From NCBI RefSeq assembly GCF_003144245.1, contig NW_020289994.1:248001-312000 (forward strand): a stretch of DNA of 64,000 bases, given 5' to 3'. This stretch comes from Jaminaea rosea (Eukaryota; Basidiomycota; Exobasidiomycetes; Microstromatales). Below the pieces are notes generated by a model. The model was not told the DNA's origin. It worked only from the letters and a program-made list of their open reading frames with translations, and did not search any database. A program made the translations under genes and the position numbers. Positions 10,611 through 21,347 of this stretch are shown one piece after another. How positions within the stretch are numbered: the first letter of the stretch is position 1; each line of letters begins with the position of its first letter.

Positions 10611-13265
10611 ATGCTTCGAGGCGCAACGAGCCATGTCAGAGCCAATGTACTACCACAGGCTCAGGCTCGATGCGCGTCCTCTTCGTCTTTATCAACATCC
10701 TCCGCACCTACGCGCCGACTCACCGCACTGACCCAGCCGCAAAAGAATCTCTACAGAGCTCTTGAGCAGTTGACGGTGCCTCAACCTCGATCGGCCACAG
10801 AAGCTGCCAACCATCGACCACACGCGGCGGCTCGAAAGCCTGAGGAGCTCCTCTCCTATGCCAAGTGGTTCGTCGCGCAGTCGCAATGCGCTGCTGCCGG
10901 CCCAGCCGACGCAAAGGGCAAAGCAAAGGAGATGGCGCCCATTCCCAAGTCTTCTCTCTTTGACCATTCGCCTTCATCCTGGGCTCTTCTACTGCGGACT
11001 GCAGCCCACGTAGGTGACGGACGGGCATTTGTTGCCATTCTCGACGCATTCGCGCGGTGGAAGAATGAAATCGGCTTCGTGAGCGAGGAAGAACAAGACC
11101 TCAATCCTGCCCCACCTCGAGCCTCCCTCACCAACTCCTCCAACGACGACTACACCACGATTCCCCGCGTCGAACAGCTTGCCGCCTCCCTAGTCTACAC
11201 GCTTCGCCGTCGGCACCACATAGGCAAGGAAGCTGGCTCTCACCCCGTCTTGCAGCTCCCCTTCATCACAGAGGGTACGCAGCGACTGCACGCAGCGCGA
11301 TACAGAGATGAGCTGCGGCCAGAGGAGATCAAAACCATCTTCATGGAACCATTGCCTATACCCGAGAATTGGGCGGGCTTGGCTTCCCCTGGTGGTGAAG
11401 CACAGGTGCGAGAGCAGGGCACGGGCTTCTTCTCGTCTTCACGCCCAGCTACGAGCAATGATTCGCAGCAAGGCAGGCAGCGCAGGCGGCGACGTCCTCT
11501 CATTACCTGGCTTTCGACCCTCAATGCTAACCAAAAAGTCAAACGACAGATCTATGACCTTATGAACGTCTTTCGACAGGCGTATGAGGATCGATGCGTA
11601 GATGAGGAGGTGCTGAGGCGACGTATACGGATCCTCCAGGCTGGCAGGGGAGAAGACGCCCGCTACCCTGGGCCGAGTGCGTTGAATCTGCAAGCCCTCG
11701 GCGAGCTCGATGAGCAAGATTCACTCCTCTCCGTGCTGGTCAGGAGAGAGGTGCTCGCAAATGCCGTCGTACTCAATTGGTTGCGCGGGCAAAACAGCTC
11801 AAGTGAGACCGGACCGCCAGCCTGGTTGTTGCACCTTGCATTGAGAAGCTTCGCCCAACGCGGGGACACGCAGAGAATCAGAGAGGTCATCGCTGCTCTC
11901 CTGAAGGAGCAGCAGAGGCGTGGAACGGTGGTTAGCGGTCAGGAAAGCGGGCTATTGGCGGGCGAAGAAGACGACCAGGAGCCTCCTCAATCGCTCGCCG
12001 CAGATCTCTTCGAAGAGGACCAGCAGCAACGAGATCCATCGCTCGAATCGACATCAGGCGCTCACTCTGACAGTCCTTGCTCACCTTTCTCACACAAGAC
12101 CGACCCGAAGCCTCTGCCGCCGCTTCTCCTCAAACCGCGCACCCTCCTCAACCTGCTGCTTCGCTCTCACCAGCTACACGCCCTCGACGCAAGGAGTGGC
12201 CGTCGTGCCCTTGCGTCAGCGTGGCAGGATGTGCGCTCCCTATGCAGTCGGCCATCCACTGCTACTCCTCGGGGAAGTGCTAGCTGGTGGCATCCCAACG
12301 AGACTAGCGTGCTCCTGCTGTTGAGCCTGTTGAAGTACGATCGGCAAAGGGTAGCCAGGGGTCTGGGATTGGTCAAGAAGATGGACAGGGAATGGGGACG
12401 GGCTGGTGAGCGGATGGCAGAGATTGAGAGATACGCCAAAAGACTGCGGGAGCGTAGTACCCCGCAAGAGCAAGAGGTGGGCGCTGCTGAGGCAGCGGAG
12501 ATGCGGCTCAGGCACAGTGATATCGCACCCTCGCGCGAGACAAGACGACGACGTCGTAGAGCGCATCGTCGCTTGGTGAGGGAAAATGCTCAAACGCTCA
12601 AATTGACCGTCCGAACTGCGAGGAGGTTGTTGAGGTGGACATCCCAGATGGGAAAAGAAGCCGGGGCTGAGAAGGCGCCGCCGCCATCCGAAGAAGAGGC
12701 AGCTCATGGTGGATCAGTTGCCAGTATCGACGCTGAGCAGCTCTCGCCGCAGGCCGAAACAACACCGGTGGCTGGGGCGATACTGCCCGTGGAGCACGGC
12801 GAAGTCCACAAGTCGCAGGCAAAGGTCGAGCAGACCGCGGTGGACGGGAAGACTACCGCTGCTCGCACCTCCTCTTCCCGTCGTTCCTTCGCGTCGCGAG
12901 CCACCGAGATCCTACAGCTCGCCCGCTCCTGGCGCAACGCTGACCGACAGGAGCAGTTGCTACTGGCCTCGATGCGGCCGAAGCCCTCAAGCACAACATC
13001 TACATCGAAGTTGACGGCCCACACCACGCCAGCTATCAGCGAGATTTGCGAGCAGCAAGGACCGCCCCTTTCGCTCGGCCGTCATCGCCCTCGACCTCAT
13101 GAGAGCGTCATTGCCTACCCACTGAACCCAGGCCCGGCGCACACGGTTGGATTGCGGGGTCAGAGGAAGGAGCGGGCAAGATTTAGACGAGCGGTCGCGC
13201 TGCTGAGCAGGAGAAGGGAGGTGGGTGATGCGAAGCAGCATGGGATTGACAGAAGTGGAGGGTAG
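10611..13265 (+). CDS. Uncharacterised mitochondrial protein, 884 aa
   Basis: One uninterrupted exon. I chose ATG 10611 because it starts a clear mitochondrial presequence (MLRGATSHVRANVLPQAQAR then a Ser-rich stretch); the same frame is open further upstream but with unlikely composition. I do not recognise the family. It contains helical segments of the type found in pentatricopeptide-like (PPR) organelle RNA-binding proteins, for example WALLLRTAAHVGDGRAFVAI near residue 125 and LHLALRSFAQRGDTQRIREV near 410, but regular 35-residue repeats are not obvious. The C-terminal third is basic with runs of Arg, including RRRRRRAHRRLVRE near 645. A role in mitochondrial RNA or ribosome biology would fit but is only inferred. 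It converges on the RhoGAP gene, 299 bp apart. Confidence 0.8.
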   Translation: MLRGATSHVRANVLPQAQARCASSSSLSTSSAPTRRLTALTQPQKNLYRALEQLTVPQPRSATEAANHRPHAAARKPEELLSYAKWFVAQSQCAAAGPADAKGKAKEMAPIPKSSLFDHSPSSWALLLRTAAHVGDGRAFVAILDAFARWKNEIGFVSEEEQDLNPAPPRASLTNSSNDDYTTIPRVEQLAASLVYTLRRRHHIGKEAGSHPVLQLPFITEGTQRLHAARYRDELRPEEIKTIFMEPLPIPENWAGLASPGGEAQVREQGTGFFSSSRPATSNDSQQGRQRRRRRPLITWLSTLNANQKVKRQIYDLMNVFRQAYEDRCVDEEVLRRRIRILQAGRGEDARYPGPSALNLQALGELDEQDSLLSVLVRREVLANAVVLNWLRGQNSSSETGPPAWLLHLALRSFAQRGDTQRIREVIAALLKEQQRRGTVVSGQESGLLAGEEDDQEPPQSLAADLFEEDQQQRDPSLESTSGAHSDSPCSPFSHKTDPKPLPPLLLKPRTLLNLLLRSHQLHALDARSGRRALASAWQDVRSLCSRPSTATPRGSASWWHPNETSVLLLLSLLKYDRQRVARGLGLVKKMDREWGRAGERMAEIERYAKRLRERSTPQEQEVGAAEAAEMRLRHSDIAPSRETRRRRRRAHRRLVRENAQTLKLTVRTARRLLRWTSQMGKEAGAEKAPPPSEEEAAHGGSVASIDAEQLSPQAETTPVAGAILPVEHGEVHKSQAKVEQTAVDGKTTAARTSSSRRSFASRATEILQLARSWRNADRQEQLLLASMRPKPSSTTSTSKLTAHTTPAISEICEQQGPPLSLGRHRPRPHESVIAYPLNPGPAHTVGLRGQRKERARFRRAVALLSRRREVGDAKQHGIDRSGG

Positions 13266-13564
13266 ATGCGAGGGCTGGGGCAGGGTCAAAAGGAGTGGCT
13301 AATGTGCATGCGATCCCCTATCTCTTTTCGGCCATCTGCCTTTTCGGGCCAGCGAGACGAGGTGCACAGCGATTGCTAGGCAGAGGATCGATGCAGCCAT
13401 TACTGAAGCGAAAGCTATGTACAAAGAGCGTTGCCTCTCGCCCAATCACGTCGTGTCGTGTCGTATACGGATATCTGGTCGTGTACAGTCATGCTATGTT
13501 CATACCTCTTACTGCCCCTCCTCCCTTCTCCCTCCTGATCCCTCATCGCACTCTCACCTCACCG

Positions 13565-16547
13565 TCACCCGACCCTTCCCTGCCTCTCCACCTCCTCCCT
13601 CGGCATCGGCAAATCAAGCGGTTGGGGCGGTGGGAGGTACGACTCGCCGAGCTGCGGTGTCTGCTGTTGCTCAGGCTGCAAGCTCGAGAGAAGCGATGAA
13701 GAAGCTTGAGACTGGACCTTTTGGTGGCCCATCGCCGAAGACCAAGAAGTTGGCCTTGAAGTCGGCTTGCCATCCATGCCGGTGCCCATCCATCCAGCTT
13801 CGTCGGGCACGGCCGCTTGATGCTGCGGTGCGGAGGTCAGAGTAGCGGCATTACCATTCGCATTGCTGTCGAGAGTTCGGCTTCCCCTCCTTGGCAGCGA
13901 TGGCGGGAGAGGTGGTGAAGCTCCGGGCAAAGCCTGGCTGCTCGGAGGAGGGCTAGACGTTTGCCCAGCGAGAATCGCGTTGCTCCTGACCAGGCTGCCT
14001 TGCGGCACGAGCGGTCGATCCGAATCAGGCGTAGCGGCCCTATCCGCCTGGCCTTGCCCCGTTGAGGAGCCTCGCCTGCCCATCGACGTCGCCACGCTCC
14101 CCTGCCTGCTCACCCCACTGCCACTTCTCTGCAAAACGTCGACATGCAAGCTCGACCCAACTTCCTTCCCTGGCGGCTGCCAAGCCACTACTGGGGCACC
14201 GCTGCGCTCCAGATGGCCAAAGATGTCGGTGCAGTACTCGATGAGGACTTGACAGACATTGTCCTCCTCCATGGCGGCTGCGAGGCTCATACCCGCAGCT
14301 CCTCCCTGTCCTTGCTGGCCAGCTGATGAGGAGGCAGGCTGAGGAGACGACAAGCCGCCGGCATCACCGTTGGCAGGCGTAGGGCGATCCGCCTCGCTCA
14401 GTAGGACAGGACCGAAGATGACGCTCAGATTTCTTGCAGTCATCTTGTTCTCCTCCGCCTGTGCCGCTACCCGAGCTAGATGCTCGATGATCGTTCGCAA
14501 GGTCACTTGATGAATAGCGGGCAATCGCCTGATCCTGCCCTTCAAAGTAGCAAACCCATTCGCCAGCTGCTCCTCCAACGAGTGAGTGAGCTTGAGGCGT
14601 TCCTCCCAAGGCATTGCCATGACTGGTGTGGGCAGCTCGCGCAACCATTGCTTCAGTACGCCTGCCGCTGCAGCAGGCTCGTCCCTCTTCGGGTCAAACT
14701 CGAAGCGGGCTTCATCGCGCTCGAAGTCTGCCACCAGCTGCTGAACAGCGGTGTGCTTTGCAGAGGTACGGTAGATGCCTTGCTGATCCATGCCGTGCTC
14801 CTCAATGAAGGCCACGCACTTGGACACGATCAGAGGGGGCTCGGCGATAGTAGGGCCCGGCAGCTGAGGAGAGCGCCGTTGCGAGCGGGCGAAATCGTAG
14901 TCCACCAGGGAGATGCCGAAGAGGAGGGACTTGCATTCCCCGTGCCAGTAGTTGACGTAGGGGACCGGGCCGTCGGCGGAGTTGGGGGTGGCGTCGAGGT
15001 AAGGCAGGCGCGAGTCCACGATTGCTAGCTCCGAGTCCAGATTCTCGCGCTGCTGTAGAGACACGAGGACGCTCTCTGCGTGGCGAGCGAGACTCATCTC
15101 TGCGCTGCTCATCGTCTGGGCGTTGCGCACCAAGTTAAGCCAAGCTTCTCCGCACAAGGTGAAGAGCTCGCGTCTGCAGTCCAAGACTGATGTCCTGGCC
15201 GCGTGAAGCGTCTTCTCCCTGCGCAGCGCGAGCGTCTCAACATCGAAGATGACTCTTCGATAGGCCTTGTCCGCCTCGCTGGCTTCGCGCTTCGCCTTGG
15301 ATATCTTGATGGCCATGGACTGAGCGAATTGAGTGTGTTTGTGCGATTGCGAGAGGCTAGCTGAATGGGAGAGCGACGAGCCGGACGGGGCTATGTGACC
15401 GTCGATTGGGCCAGCGCTGTTAGGGTCGGAGACTACGCGCTCGTGCCCACCACCAAAACTCCCGCCGCTGCTGCCGCCGCCGCCGCCTCCGCCACCGAAC
15501 TCTCCCGTCTCCCTCATCTTGGTAATGAAGGCATTCGTCTTCTTTGCTGCCTCCTTGCGGGCATTTTCCCACCCCTCTTTGGTCTTGAGGGCGTCGAGGA
15601 GCGCACCCGCTGTGACTTTGCGAGGGTTGCCGTTGCTGTCGAGGGGCGGAGAGGTGGCAAAGCCATGCGATTCGTCTGGTGGAGATGAAGTAGCAGAGAT
15701 GTTGCGGCCATGCCGACCTGACTTGGAGTGGGAGCGACGCGGCGGTGCGGCTCCGTCTTCGTAAGATGAGGGCGGGGAGCGTTGAGAATGCGCCGATGTC
15801 GTCGCCGCAGCAGCAGAGTGCGATGGTGGACTGAGTAGCATACGCTGATCTTCTACTGCTTGCTGCTGCCCCTTGAGCGTGTCTACGGTTTCGCATGCCT
15901 TTTCGTATTGCTTGCGAATGCGCTTGAGGTGGTTATGTCGCATATCCTCGAAGTCAGCGAGAGAGCTCTTGAGGTCTTCTTTGACTCGGCGACGAATGCG
16001 GTCTTGGGCTTCAAAGAAGGAGCGTAGCGGAATCTGCGACAGCGAAGATAATAGAGGTAGACGGTGAGCCTCAGTCGATGTCGATTGTATGCTCATCTGT
16101 ACCCACGATTGTCGACTGCCGGAGCGTCTCGATGAATTTGAGTCGCACATCAATTTGTTGCCTAGTATCTGCCTGCAATTCTTTCCAAGCCTTTCTCATA
16201 CTGGGCAGGTTACTAGCTCCAGGTAGCGTCGATGCCACGCTACCGACGCGGGTATCGAGCTTGGCCTCCGTCTCTCTGCCCTTGTCCAGCGTTGTCCTCA
16301 AGGCCCGAACATAGTCTTCTTCACATTTCACGCGAGCCTCGAGGCCGACGAGGTACGACTCAACTTCGTCGAGGCTGACTTTGAAGGCTGTGAGGAGGGA
16401 AGAGGACACGATGTCTGCTGAAGCAGGTTGAGAGGCGTGATGGACGTACGCAGGCAGCACAGCCGGTGCTGCGCCCAGTGGTAGCGTCGATGTCGAGGCC
16501 AGCGCCGTGCGTGATGATGAAGGCAAGGGTCGGGAAGCATCCATCAT
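13565..16547 (-). CDS. F-BAR and RhoGAP domain protein (Rgd1-like)
   Basis: Two exons, 16547-16107 and 16033-13565, joined by a 73-nt intron with a GTGGGT donor in phase 0, give 969 residues. The N-terminal half is a F-BAR-like coiled coil, from VSLDEVESYLVGLEARVKCEEDYVRAL near residue 52 through IRRRVKEDLKSSLADFEDMRHNHLKRI after the intron, interrupted by a Ser/Gly-rich insert around 200-370. The RhoGAP domain spans roughly residues 540-715 with arginine finger in GIYRTS (Arg about 569), LKQWLRELPTP and ARNLSVIFGPVLL. The tail is disordered. Such proteins bind curved plasma membrane and switch off Rho-family GTPases during polar growth or wall stress. The start is the first ATG of the open exon; an extra 5' exon cannot be excluded. 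Confidence 0.92.
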
Positions 16548-16957
16548 CGCAGAGCTCAGTAAGAGTGGTCACTGGCTCACAGGCGATGGTATGGGAGCAA
16601 AGAAGCCCCTTTGGGACATCTGTCTGGCTGCCCTTGAATCCAGCCTACTCTGTGCCGTCCCTTGCTCCCGCCGACGTCGCCGTCCGCGCCTCAGCGTGCC
16701 CGTGCGACCTCAGACCAGACTCAATCTCTCGGCACCCAGACGCCGCTTTTCCGGCATCGCTGAACAGACAAGGGCGCCGCACGCACGCACAGCCTTGGCC
16801 TCGCCGAGCAGATGGAGCAGGGATATCTACTACTAACAATCGAATCTATTCTACGCATCACCAATCAAAGGAGATGATACAGTCGATCACGAGAAGATAC
16901 AAGCCAGATAGAAGAAGCAGGTGACAGGTAGATATTGTCCGAATGGCCACACGTCTG
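16548..16957. other. Intergenic between RhoGAP promoter and Myb 3' end
   Basis: These 410 bp hold the RhoGAP promoter and the 3' flank of the Myb gene. The part near 16830-16930 is AT-richer than the surroundings. I see no gene. Confidence 0.5.
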
Positions 16958-17153
16958 CTACAGCACGAAAGCCCCACCGAAAATATTCAAATGCTTGCCG
17001 GGCCCCGTACCGCCTTGCGCCTGAGCAGCCTCATCACCAGCTGCATTTCCGTACTCACTGGACTCCGTCGAAGAGGCAACAGATGACCGGCGAATCGCGT
17101 CGTATGGATCGTTCGTTGGCCCTCTTGAGACTAGGCCGGCAGGTCGATGATGA

Positions 17154-17186
<33 letters not shown>

Positions 17187-18950
17187 TGCGAGAAAGACGG
17201 GTTGGCGATCTCATGCGACCAGGGCGAGACGCTACCTCCGACGTTGTGACCGTGTGGTGGTGGCGGCGGCGGCGGTGGCTGCGGAGGAGCAACGCCGCCC
17301 AGCAGGGATTGATAGAAGTCCATCTCGCTTGAAACGCCGTCGCTGCTACCTGCCATCAGAGGCGCAGTCGTCGAAGCGAGAGTCGAGGTGGGCCAAGAGG
17401 AATGGACAGCGTCGAGGGAAGCAGGGGCAGAAGTAGAGTGATGTGAGCTCGTATGACCCATAGCACTAGGCCCGAAGAAGGAAGGAGGAAGTGTGAAGGC
17501 TCCAGCAGACTGGGCCAGCTGATCCGGATTGACGGACACGGGGGCTGCCATGCTTGCCGGTGACCAGGATGCGATCGTCGTAGAGGGGGGCATCGTAGCC
17601 CACTGTGCCGCCCGTGCCGGGCTATAGCTGCCCTCAGATCCACCGGCAGTCGGGATGGAGCTGGAGTTGCTGAAGAGCGAGGGTGATTGCTGCCATGAGG
17701 GTCGAGGACCAGACAGAGAGTCGTACGAGGCCGGAGCTGCCGAGCTGGAAGCTACGCTAGGGTCAATCCCACCCCGTGCGTCGTACGTCCGGCCTAGCTG
17801 ATGCTCGTAGTCCCATACGCTCCGGGTGGCAGAAGAGCTTGCCCTCGACCTGGAAGTTGCTGAGATAGACTTGCGGAGGTGGGGCGAGGTCTGACTGCCA
17901 TCATCACTTGCTCCGCTGCTAGTAGATGAGGACGTCGTAGAAGAAAACGACGCCAATTTGGCGCGATACATGTTTTGTCGTACTGGCCCGAGCCGTGAGA
18001 TGGAAGAGGGGATTCCCGCACCCGCACCACCGTTGCTGCCAGCGCCGTGCTTGAGCTGACTGATGAGCATGAAGCGATTCCGCACCTGCAGAGCGGTGCG
18101 AGTGCCATGTTGCTTAGCTATCTCGTTCCAGGAGCAGTCCAACCGGACGCCGCTGTTGGGATCGGGTGAGGAAGAGGAAGAGCTAGATGAAGTAGAGGGC
18201 GTTGAGAAAGTCCAGTCCTTGAGGCCATTGCCTGCGCCGCCGCTGCTACTGTGATCGGATCGATGCGTATCGATGAGATCCATCAGGCGTTGATCTTCCT
18301 CTTGCGACCACTCGGCGCGATTCAGGGCTGGATTGAGGACCTCACGCCATCGTTTGGATGCCTGGTCACCTGAGCGGGTCCCAATGGCTCGGGCAATTGC
18401 TGACCATTTGATTTTGGCCATGTCTCCATTACGAAGATTGGCGTAGGCCGACATGGCTTCAAGGAGTTGCTGATCCTACGGCGATGACACAGGGATGCGA
18501 GTGAGTGATCAGTGACCAGATCCAAAACATCAGCGTCTACCACTTTCTGTACGCACCTCCTCCTCAGTCCAGGCTCCCTTGCGCAAGTTGACGTCGAGCG
18601 AATACACTAGACGTTTACGGCAGTCCTTTGCTGTACGACCTGGCAGACGGCTGGCGACCATTGCCCAGCTGATGTGTGAGATCGTGTCCGGGTCTGCTGA
18701 GGCTGTATCGTCGCTGCGTACGCCAGCTGCCTCTTTGGCTGAGCGAGCGCACATGCGAGGAGGGTACCAGGTGAGCTTACGGCCGATCAGCCGGCCGTTC
18801 GGTTGACGTCAAGCCGCACTCACCTGCTCGAAGCGCTTCGATGAGGACTTGATCCTCTTGTTGCGACCATGCTTGGCGACGACGTCGACCTGTCTCCGAG
18901 TCGCGAGCTCGTACAGTGGAAGAAGACGAGGGAGCAGGGGCGGCTGCCAT
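16958..18950 (-). CDS. Three-repeat Myb/SANT DNA-binding protein
   Basis: Three exons, 18950-18824, 18738-18557 and 18475-16958 (phases 1 and 0), give 608 residues. Three Myb-like repeats are visible. Repeat 1 (about 26-92) starts QAWSQQEDQVLIEAL and ends GRTAKDCRKRL. Repeat 2 (about 97-155) reads GAWTEEEDQQLLEA, then KWSAIARAIGTRSGDQASKRW. Repeat 3 (about 158-245) starts AEWSQEEDQRLMDLI and ends WNEIAKQHGTRTALQVRNRF, with a Ser-rich insert of about 45 residues between its first and second helices. The rest is Ser-rich with a proline run and a glutamine/histidine run (17156-17188). It is probably a nuclear transcription regulator or a telomere/snRNA-promoter type Myb; the target is unknown. 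Introns 1 and 2 fall inside the Myb region and are supported by restoration of the repeat sequence. Confidence 0.9.
17156..17188. repeat. CAG/CTG microsatellite (polyglutamine) in the Myb gene
   Basis: About eleven minus-strand CAG/CAA codons, followed by CAT codons giving a QH tract near the C-terminus of the Myb protein. Confidence 0.85.
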
Positions 18951-21347
18951 GCTGAGTCGTGGGTGCGTGCAAGAGGGAATGAGGAGGAGTGACAGTGATG
19001 CTGAGCAATGTGTCTGGCCGTTCCTCGATACAGGTAGTGGACGGAAGTCAAGAGATGAAACAACGGCGATATGGTGGAGAAAGGTAGGTAGAGGGGAGTC
19101 AGGACATAAGCTCACTCGTCCCTTGGGTACCTTTTGAGCGGAAGGCCCTGGGGATTTGGACGTGGAACGCGATGAAAGATGCCGTCGTGACTGGCTCCGG
19201 AGATAGAGCGACGAGGAACCTTTGTCGCGCTCGCAAGGGGGGATGGACGGCTCGGCAAGCAAGGTAGCCGCCGACATCGAATGGGAGGGGGGCAACGAGG
19301 GAAGGGGGCCGTTCGTCTAATCTAGGCATGGCGGGGGCGTGTGTGTGTGATTCAGGACTCGTCTCATTCTCATCGACGTGTGTCAGTGCTGCAGCTCCTG
19401 CCGCTTCGTTGGGAATGCTCCGAATCTCAGCACCGCGTGAGGAGGCGGCGCGGGGACGGGAAGGCGACGTAGGACGGCGTGGACTAACTGTCGGTGGAGG
19501 AGAGTGGGGCACTCCGCCACTGGGAACTCCAATCTCCTCATCGGCGTTGACGGCGGTTTGGTATCGAGATGGCTGTGGCACATCCCTCATCGGGAAGCAA
19601 GCTCAGGAGCACTCTATCGCTCCCATTGCATTGCCCGTGACTCGAGAAACCAATTTCACTTTGGCTAGGCTCAAAAGTGCTTTCGTTCCTGCCTCATCGT
19701 CGTGGCGAGGACAAGCGAGGTGGCCGGCGTCAGCTCGCTGCCCGTCTGAGAATGCTCAGTGGGCTCAGTAACAAAAGGCTCAGCCAAGTGACTCGCGACG
19801 TGGACTCGCTTCGACGTCGAAGGACGACGCCGGCTTGGTTCCCATGCACGATGGCAGGACACAATGCGCAACGCATCGGAAGGGCAGCCAGCCAGTAGCA
19901 AGAAAAATTGGCCGGCGGCAGGGAAGCCCTGGTTTGGCTCAAGCCCCGCCTTGCATCGCAGCGGTGAAAAGGGAGGGAGCGCAGCGAGAGACTGCAACGG
20001 CGTGAAGCGATTCAAATCGGCTCTCCTCGCCCGACGGACACCACCAGGTCGACGTTGCCAACGAGACGATGGTTGTGACTTGGCGAGGCAAGAACGTTAG
20101 ACCGCTCCCGACTCGCAGTGTGGAATGAACATCTTGACTCGACGCCCCGCACAAAGACCATTTACCGCTGCAAAGACCATCGTCTGCAGCCCAGGGCAGC
20201 GACTTGGCATGGTAGCTTCGCAAATGGCGTCTGCATATCTTCGTGAGCATCGATCCACCTTCGCTGTTATTGCAAGTCGCGATGATCGTTTTCGATGGCA
20301 TTGCATCTGCGCATCCTTATCGAAAAGCTCAGTGTGGACCTCGTGCCGCTCTCATGGCAGCCCAAACTCAAGCATCGCCATCGCTTCGCATCCTCGCTCC
20401 CGCTCTCTGCTTCTCACGGCTGGGTGCTGAGCAGTCAACGGAGTTGCGACGCCTAAAGTGGGGGAGCAACGAGCGGCCGATGATTTGCCCTTTTGATCGC
20501 CCGACGATGCGGGAGTCACTGACTAGCGTCGTTGCGCCGACGCCACTTGGTACCTGACAGCTGCCACAAGGCGCAATCACTCATCGATGCGATGCGACCG
20601 TAGAGTACAGGCCACACGTTGACTCGAAGCGAAGACGACGAAGACGACGGACAGTGGTGCGAGTTGGTGACTTGCTGAGCTGAGCATCCGCTACTGCGCG
20701 ACCGCTTTCAAGTCGACCCATCGACGCAACGCCGAATTAGGATTGGTTCGCTTCTACGAGCTCAAAAGGCCACTTTGTGTATGCCTTGCAAGCGAGGGCC
20801 GATTGCCATCTAGATGTCAGAAGAGGCGAACACGGTATCGTAGGTAGCCGTGATCCCCATCGGCTTCTATCAGCACCGAACGTTGAGAGGGCGAAATGAG
20901 CAGACGCCCATGGGCCCGATAGCGACGACGTCCTGACGGTATCAGCGCGATGGTACGAGTCCAGTCACACTTACAAGTGGACACCTGCCGTCAGGAAGAG
21001 TCGCTTGTCGTGGTCGCTTCGAGGTGCGGGTTTGTACGGACGTCGAGCCTCAACAGAAAAGTGAATGCGGGCCATGCTCGTTCCATTTTGCCACGTGTCG
21101 TGACCGGTCGTTTAGTCCGCATCCGCAAAGTCGAGCGCTCCGGGCCAACACCAACTCGATGCTGGTCTTTACTACCCGCCGGCCGAAGCAAGCTTCAACG
21201 ATGCTGGCCAGCGCAACAGCCCGCGATGGGATCGCGTCCGCTGGAGATGGCCGTCAACATTCAAAAGGAGGCGTCGCAGCTCGCTCAAGATGATTTGGAA
21301 TCCATTAGCCAAGACCGTTTCTATCTTACCCGCTACCTATCATTATC
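18951..21347. other. 2.4-kb gene-free stretch (Myb and MFS promoters)
   Basis: This is the longest stretch without a gene I can support, lying between divergent Myb and MFS transporter starts. Open frames here (for example minus-strand 19099-19590) are Pro/Arg/Ser-rich and lack a recognisable domain, a clear intron partner or codon bias like the neighbours. There are several stretches of AT-balanced sequence (20580-20950). It may hold long regulatory regions or a non-coding transcript; the sequence alone does not show which. Confidence 0.4.

Noticed and set aside
16581-16619. Possible extra first exon of the F-BAR/RhoGAP gene (ATG 16619 followed by a GTGAGC donor)
   Set aside because: The only nearby acceptor in the open exon requires a different phase, so it cannot be joined in frame; the first ATG of the open exon is kept.
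19099-19590. Minus-strand 163-codon open frame upstream of the Myb gene
   Set aside because: Pro/Arg/Ser-rich with no domain, no convincing splice partner and no codon preference like that of the neighbours; treated as chance in GC-rich DNA.
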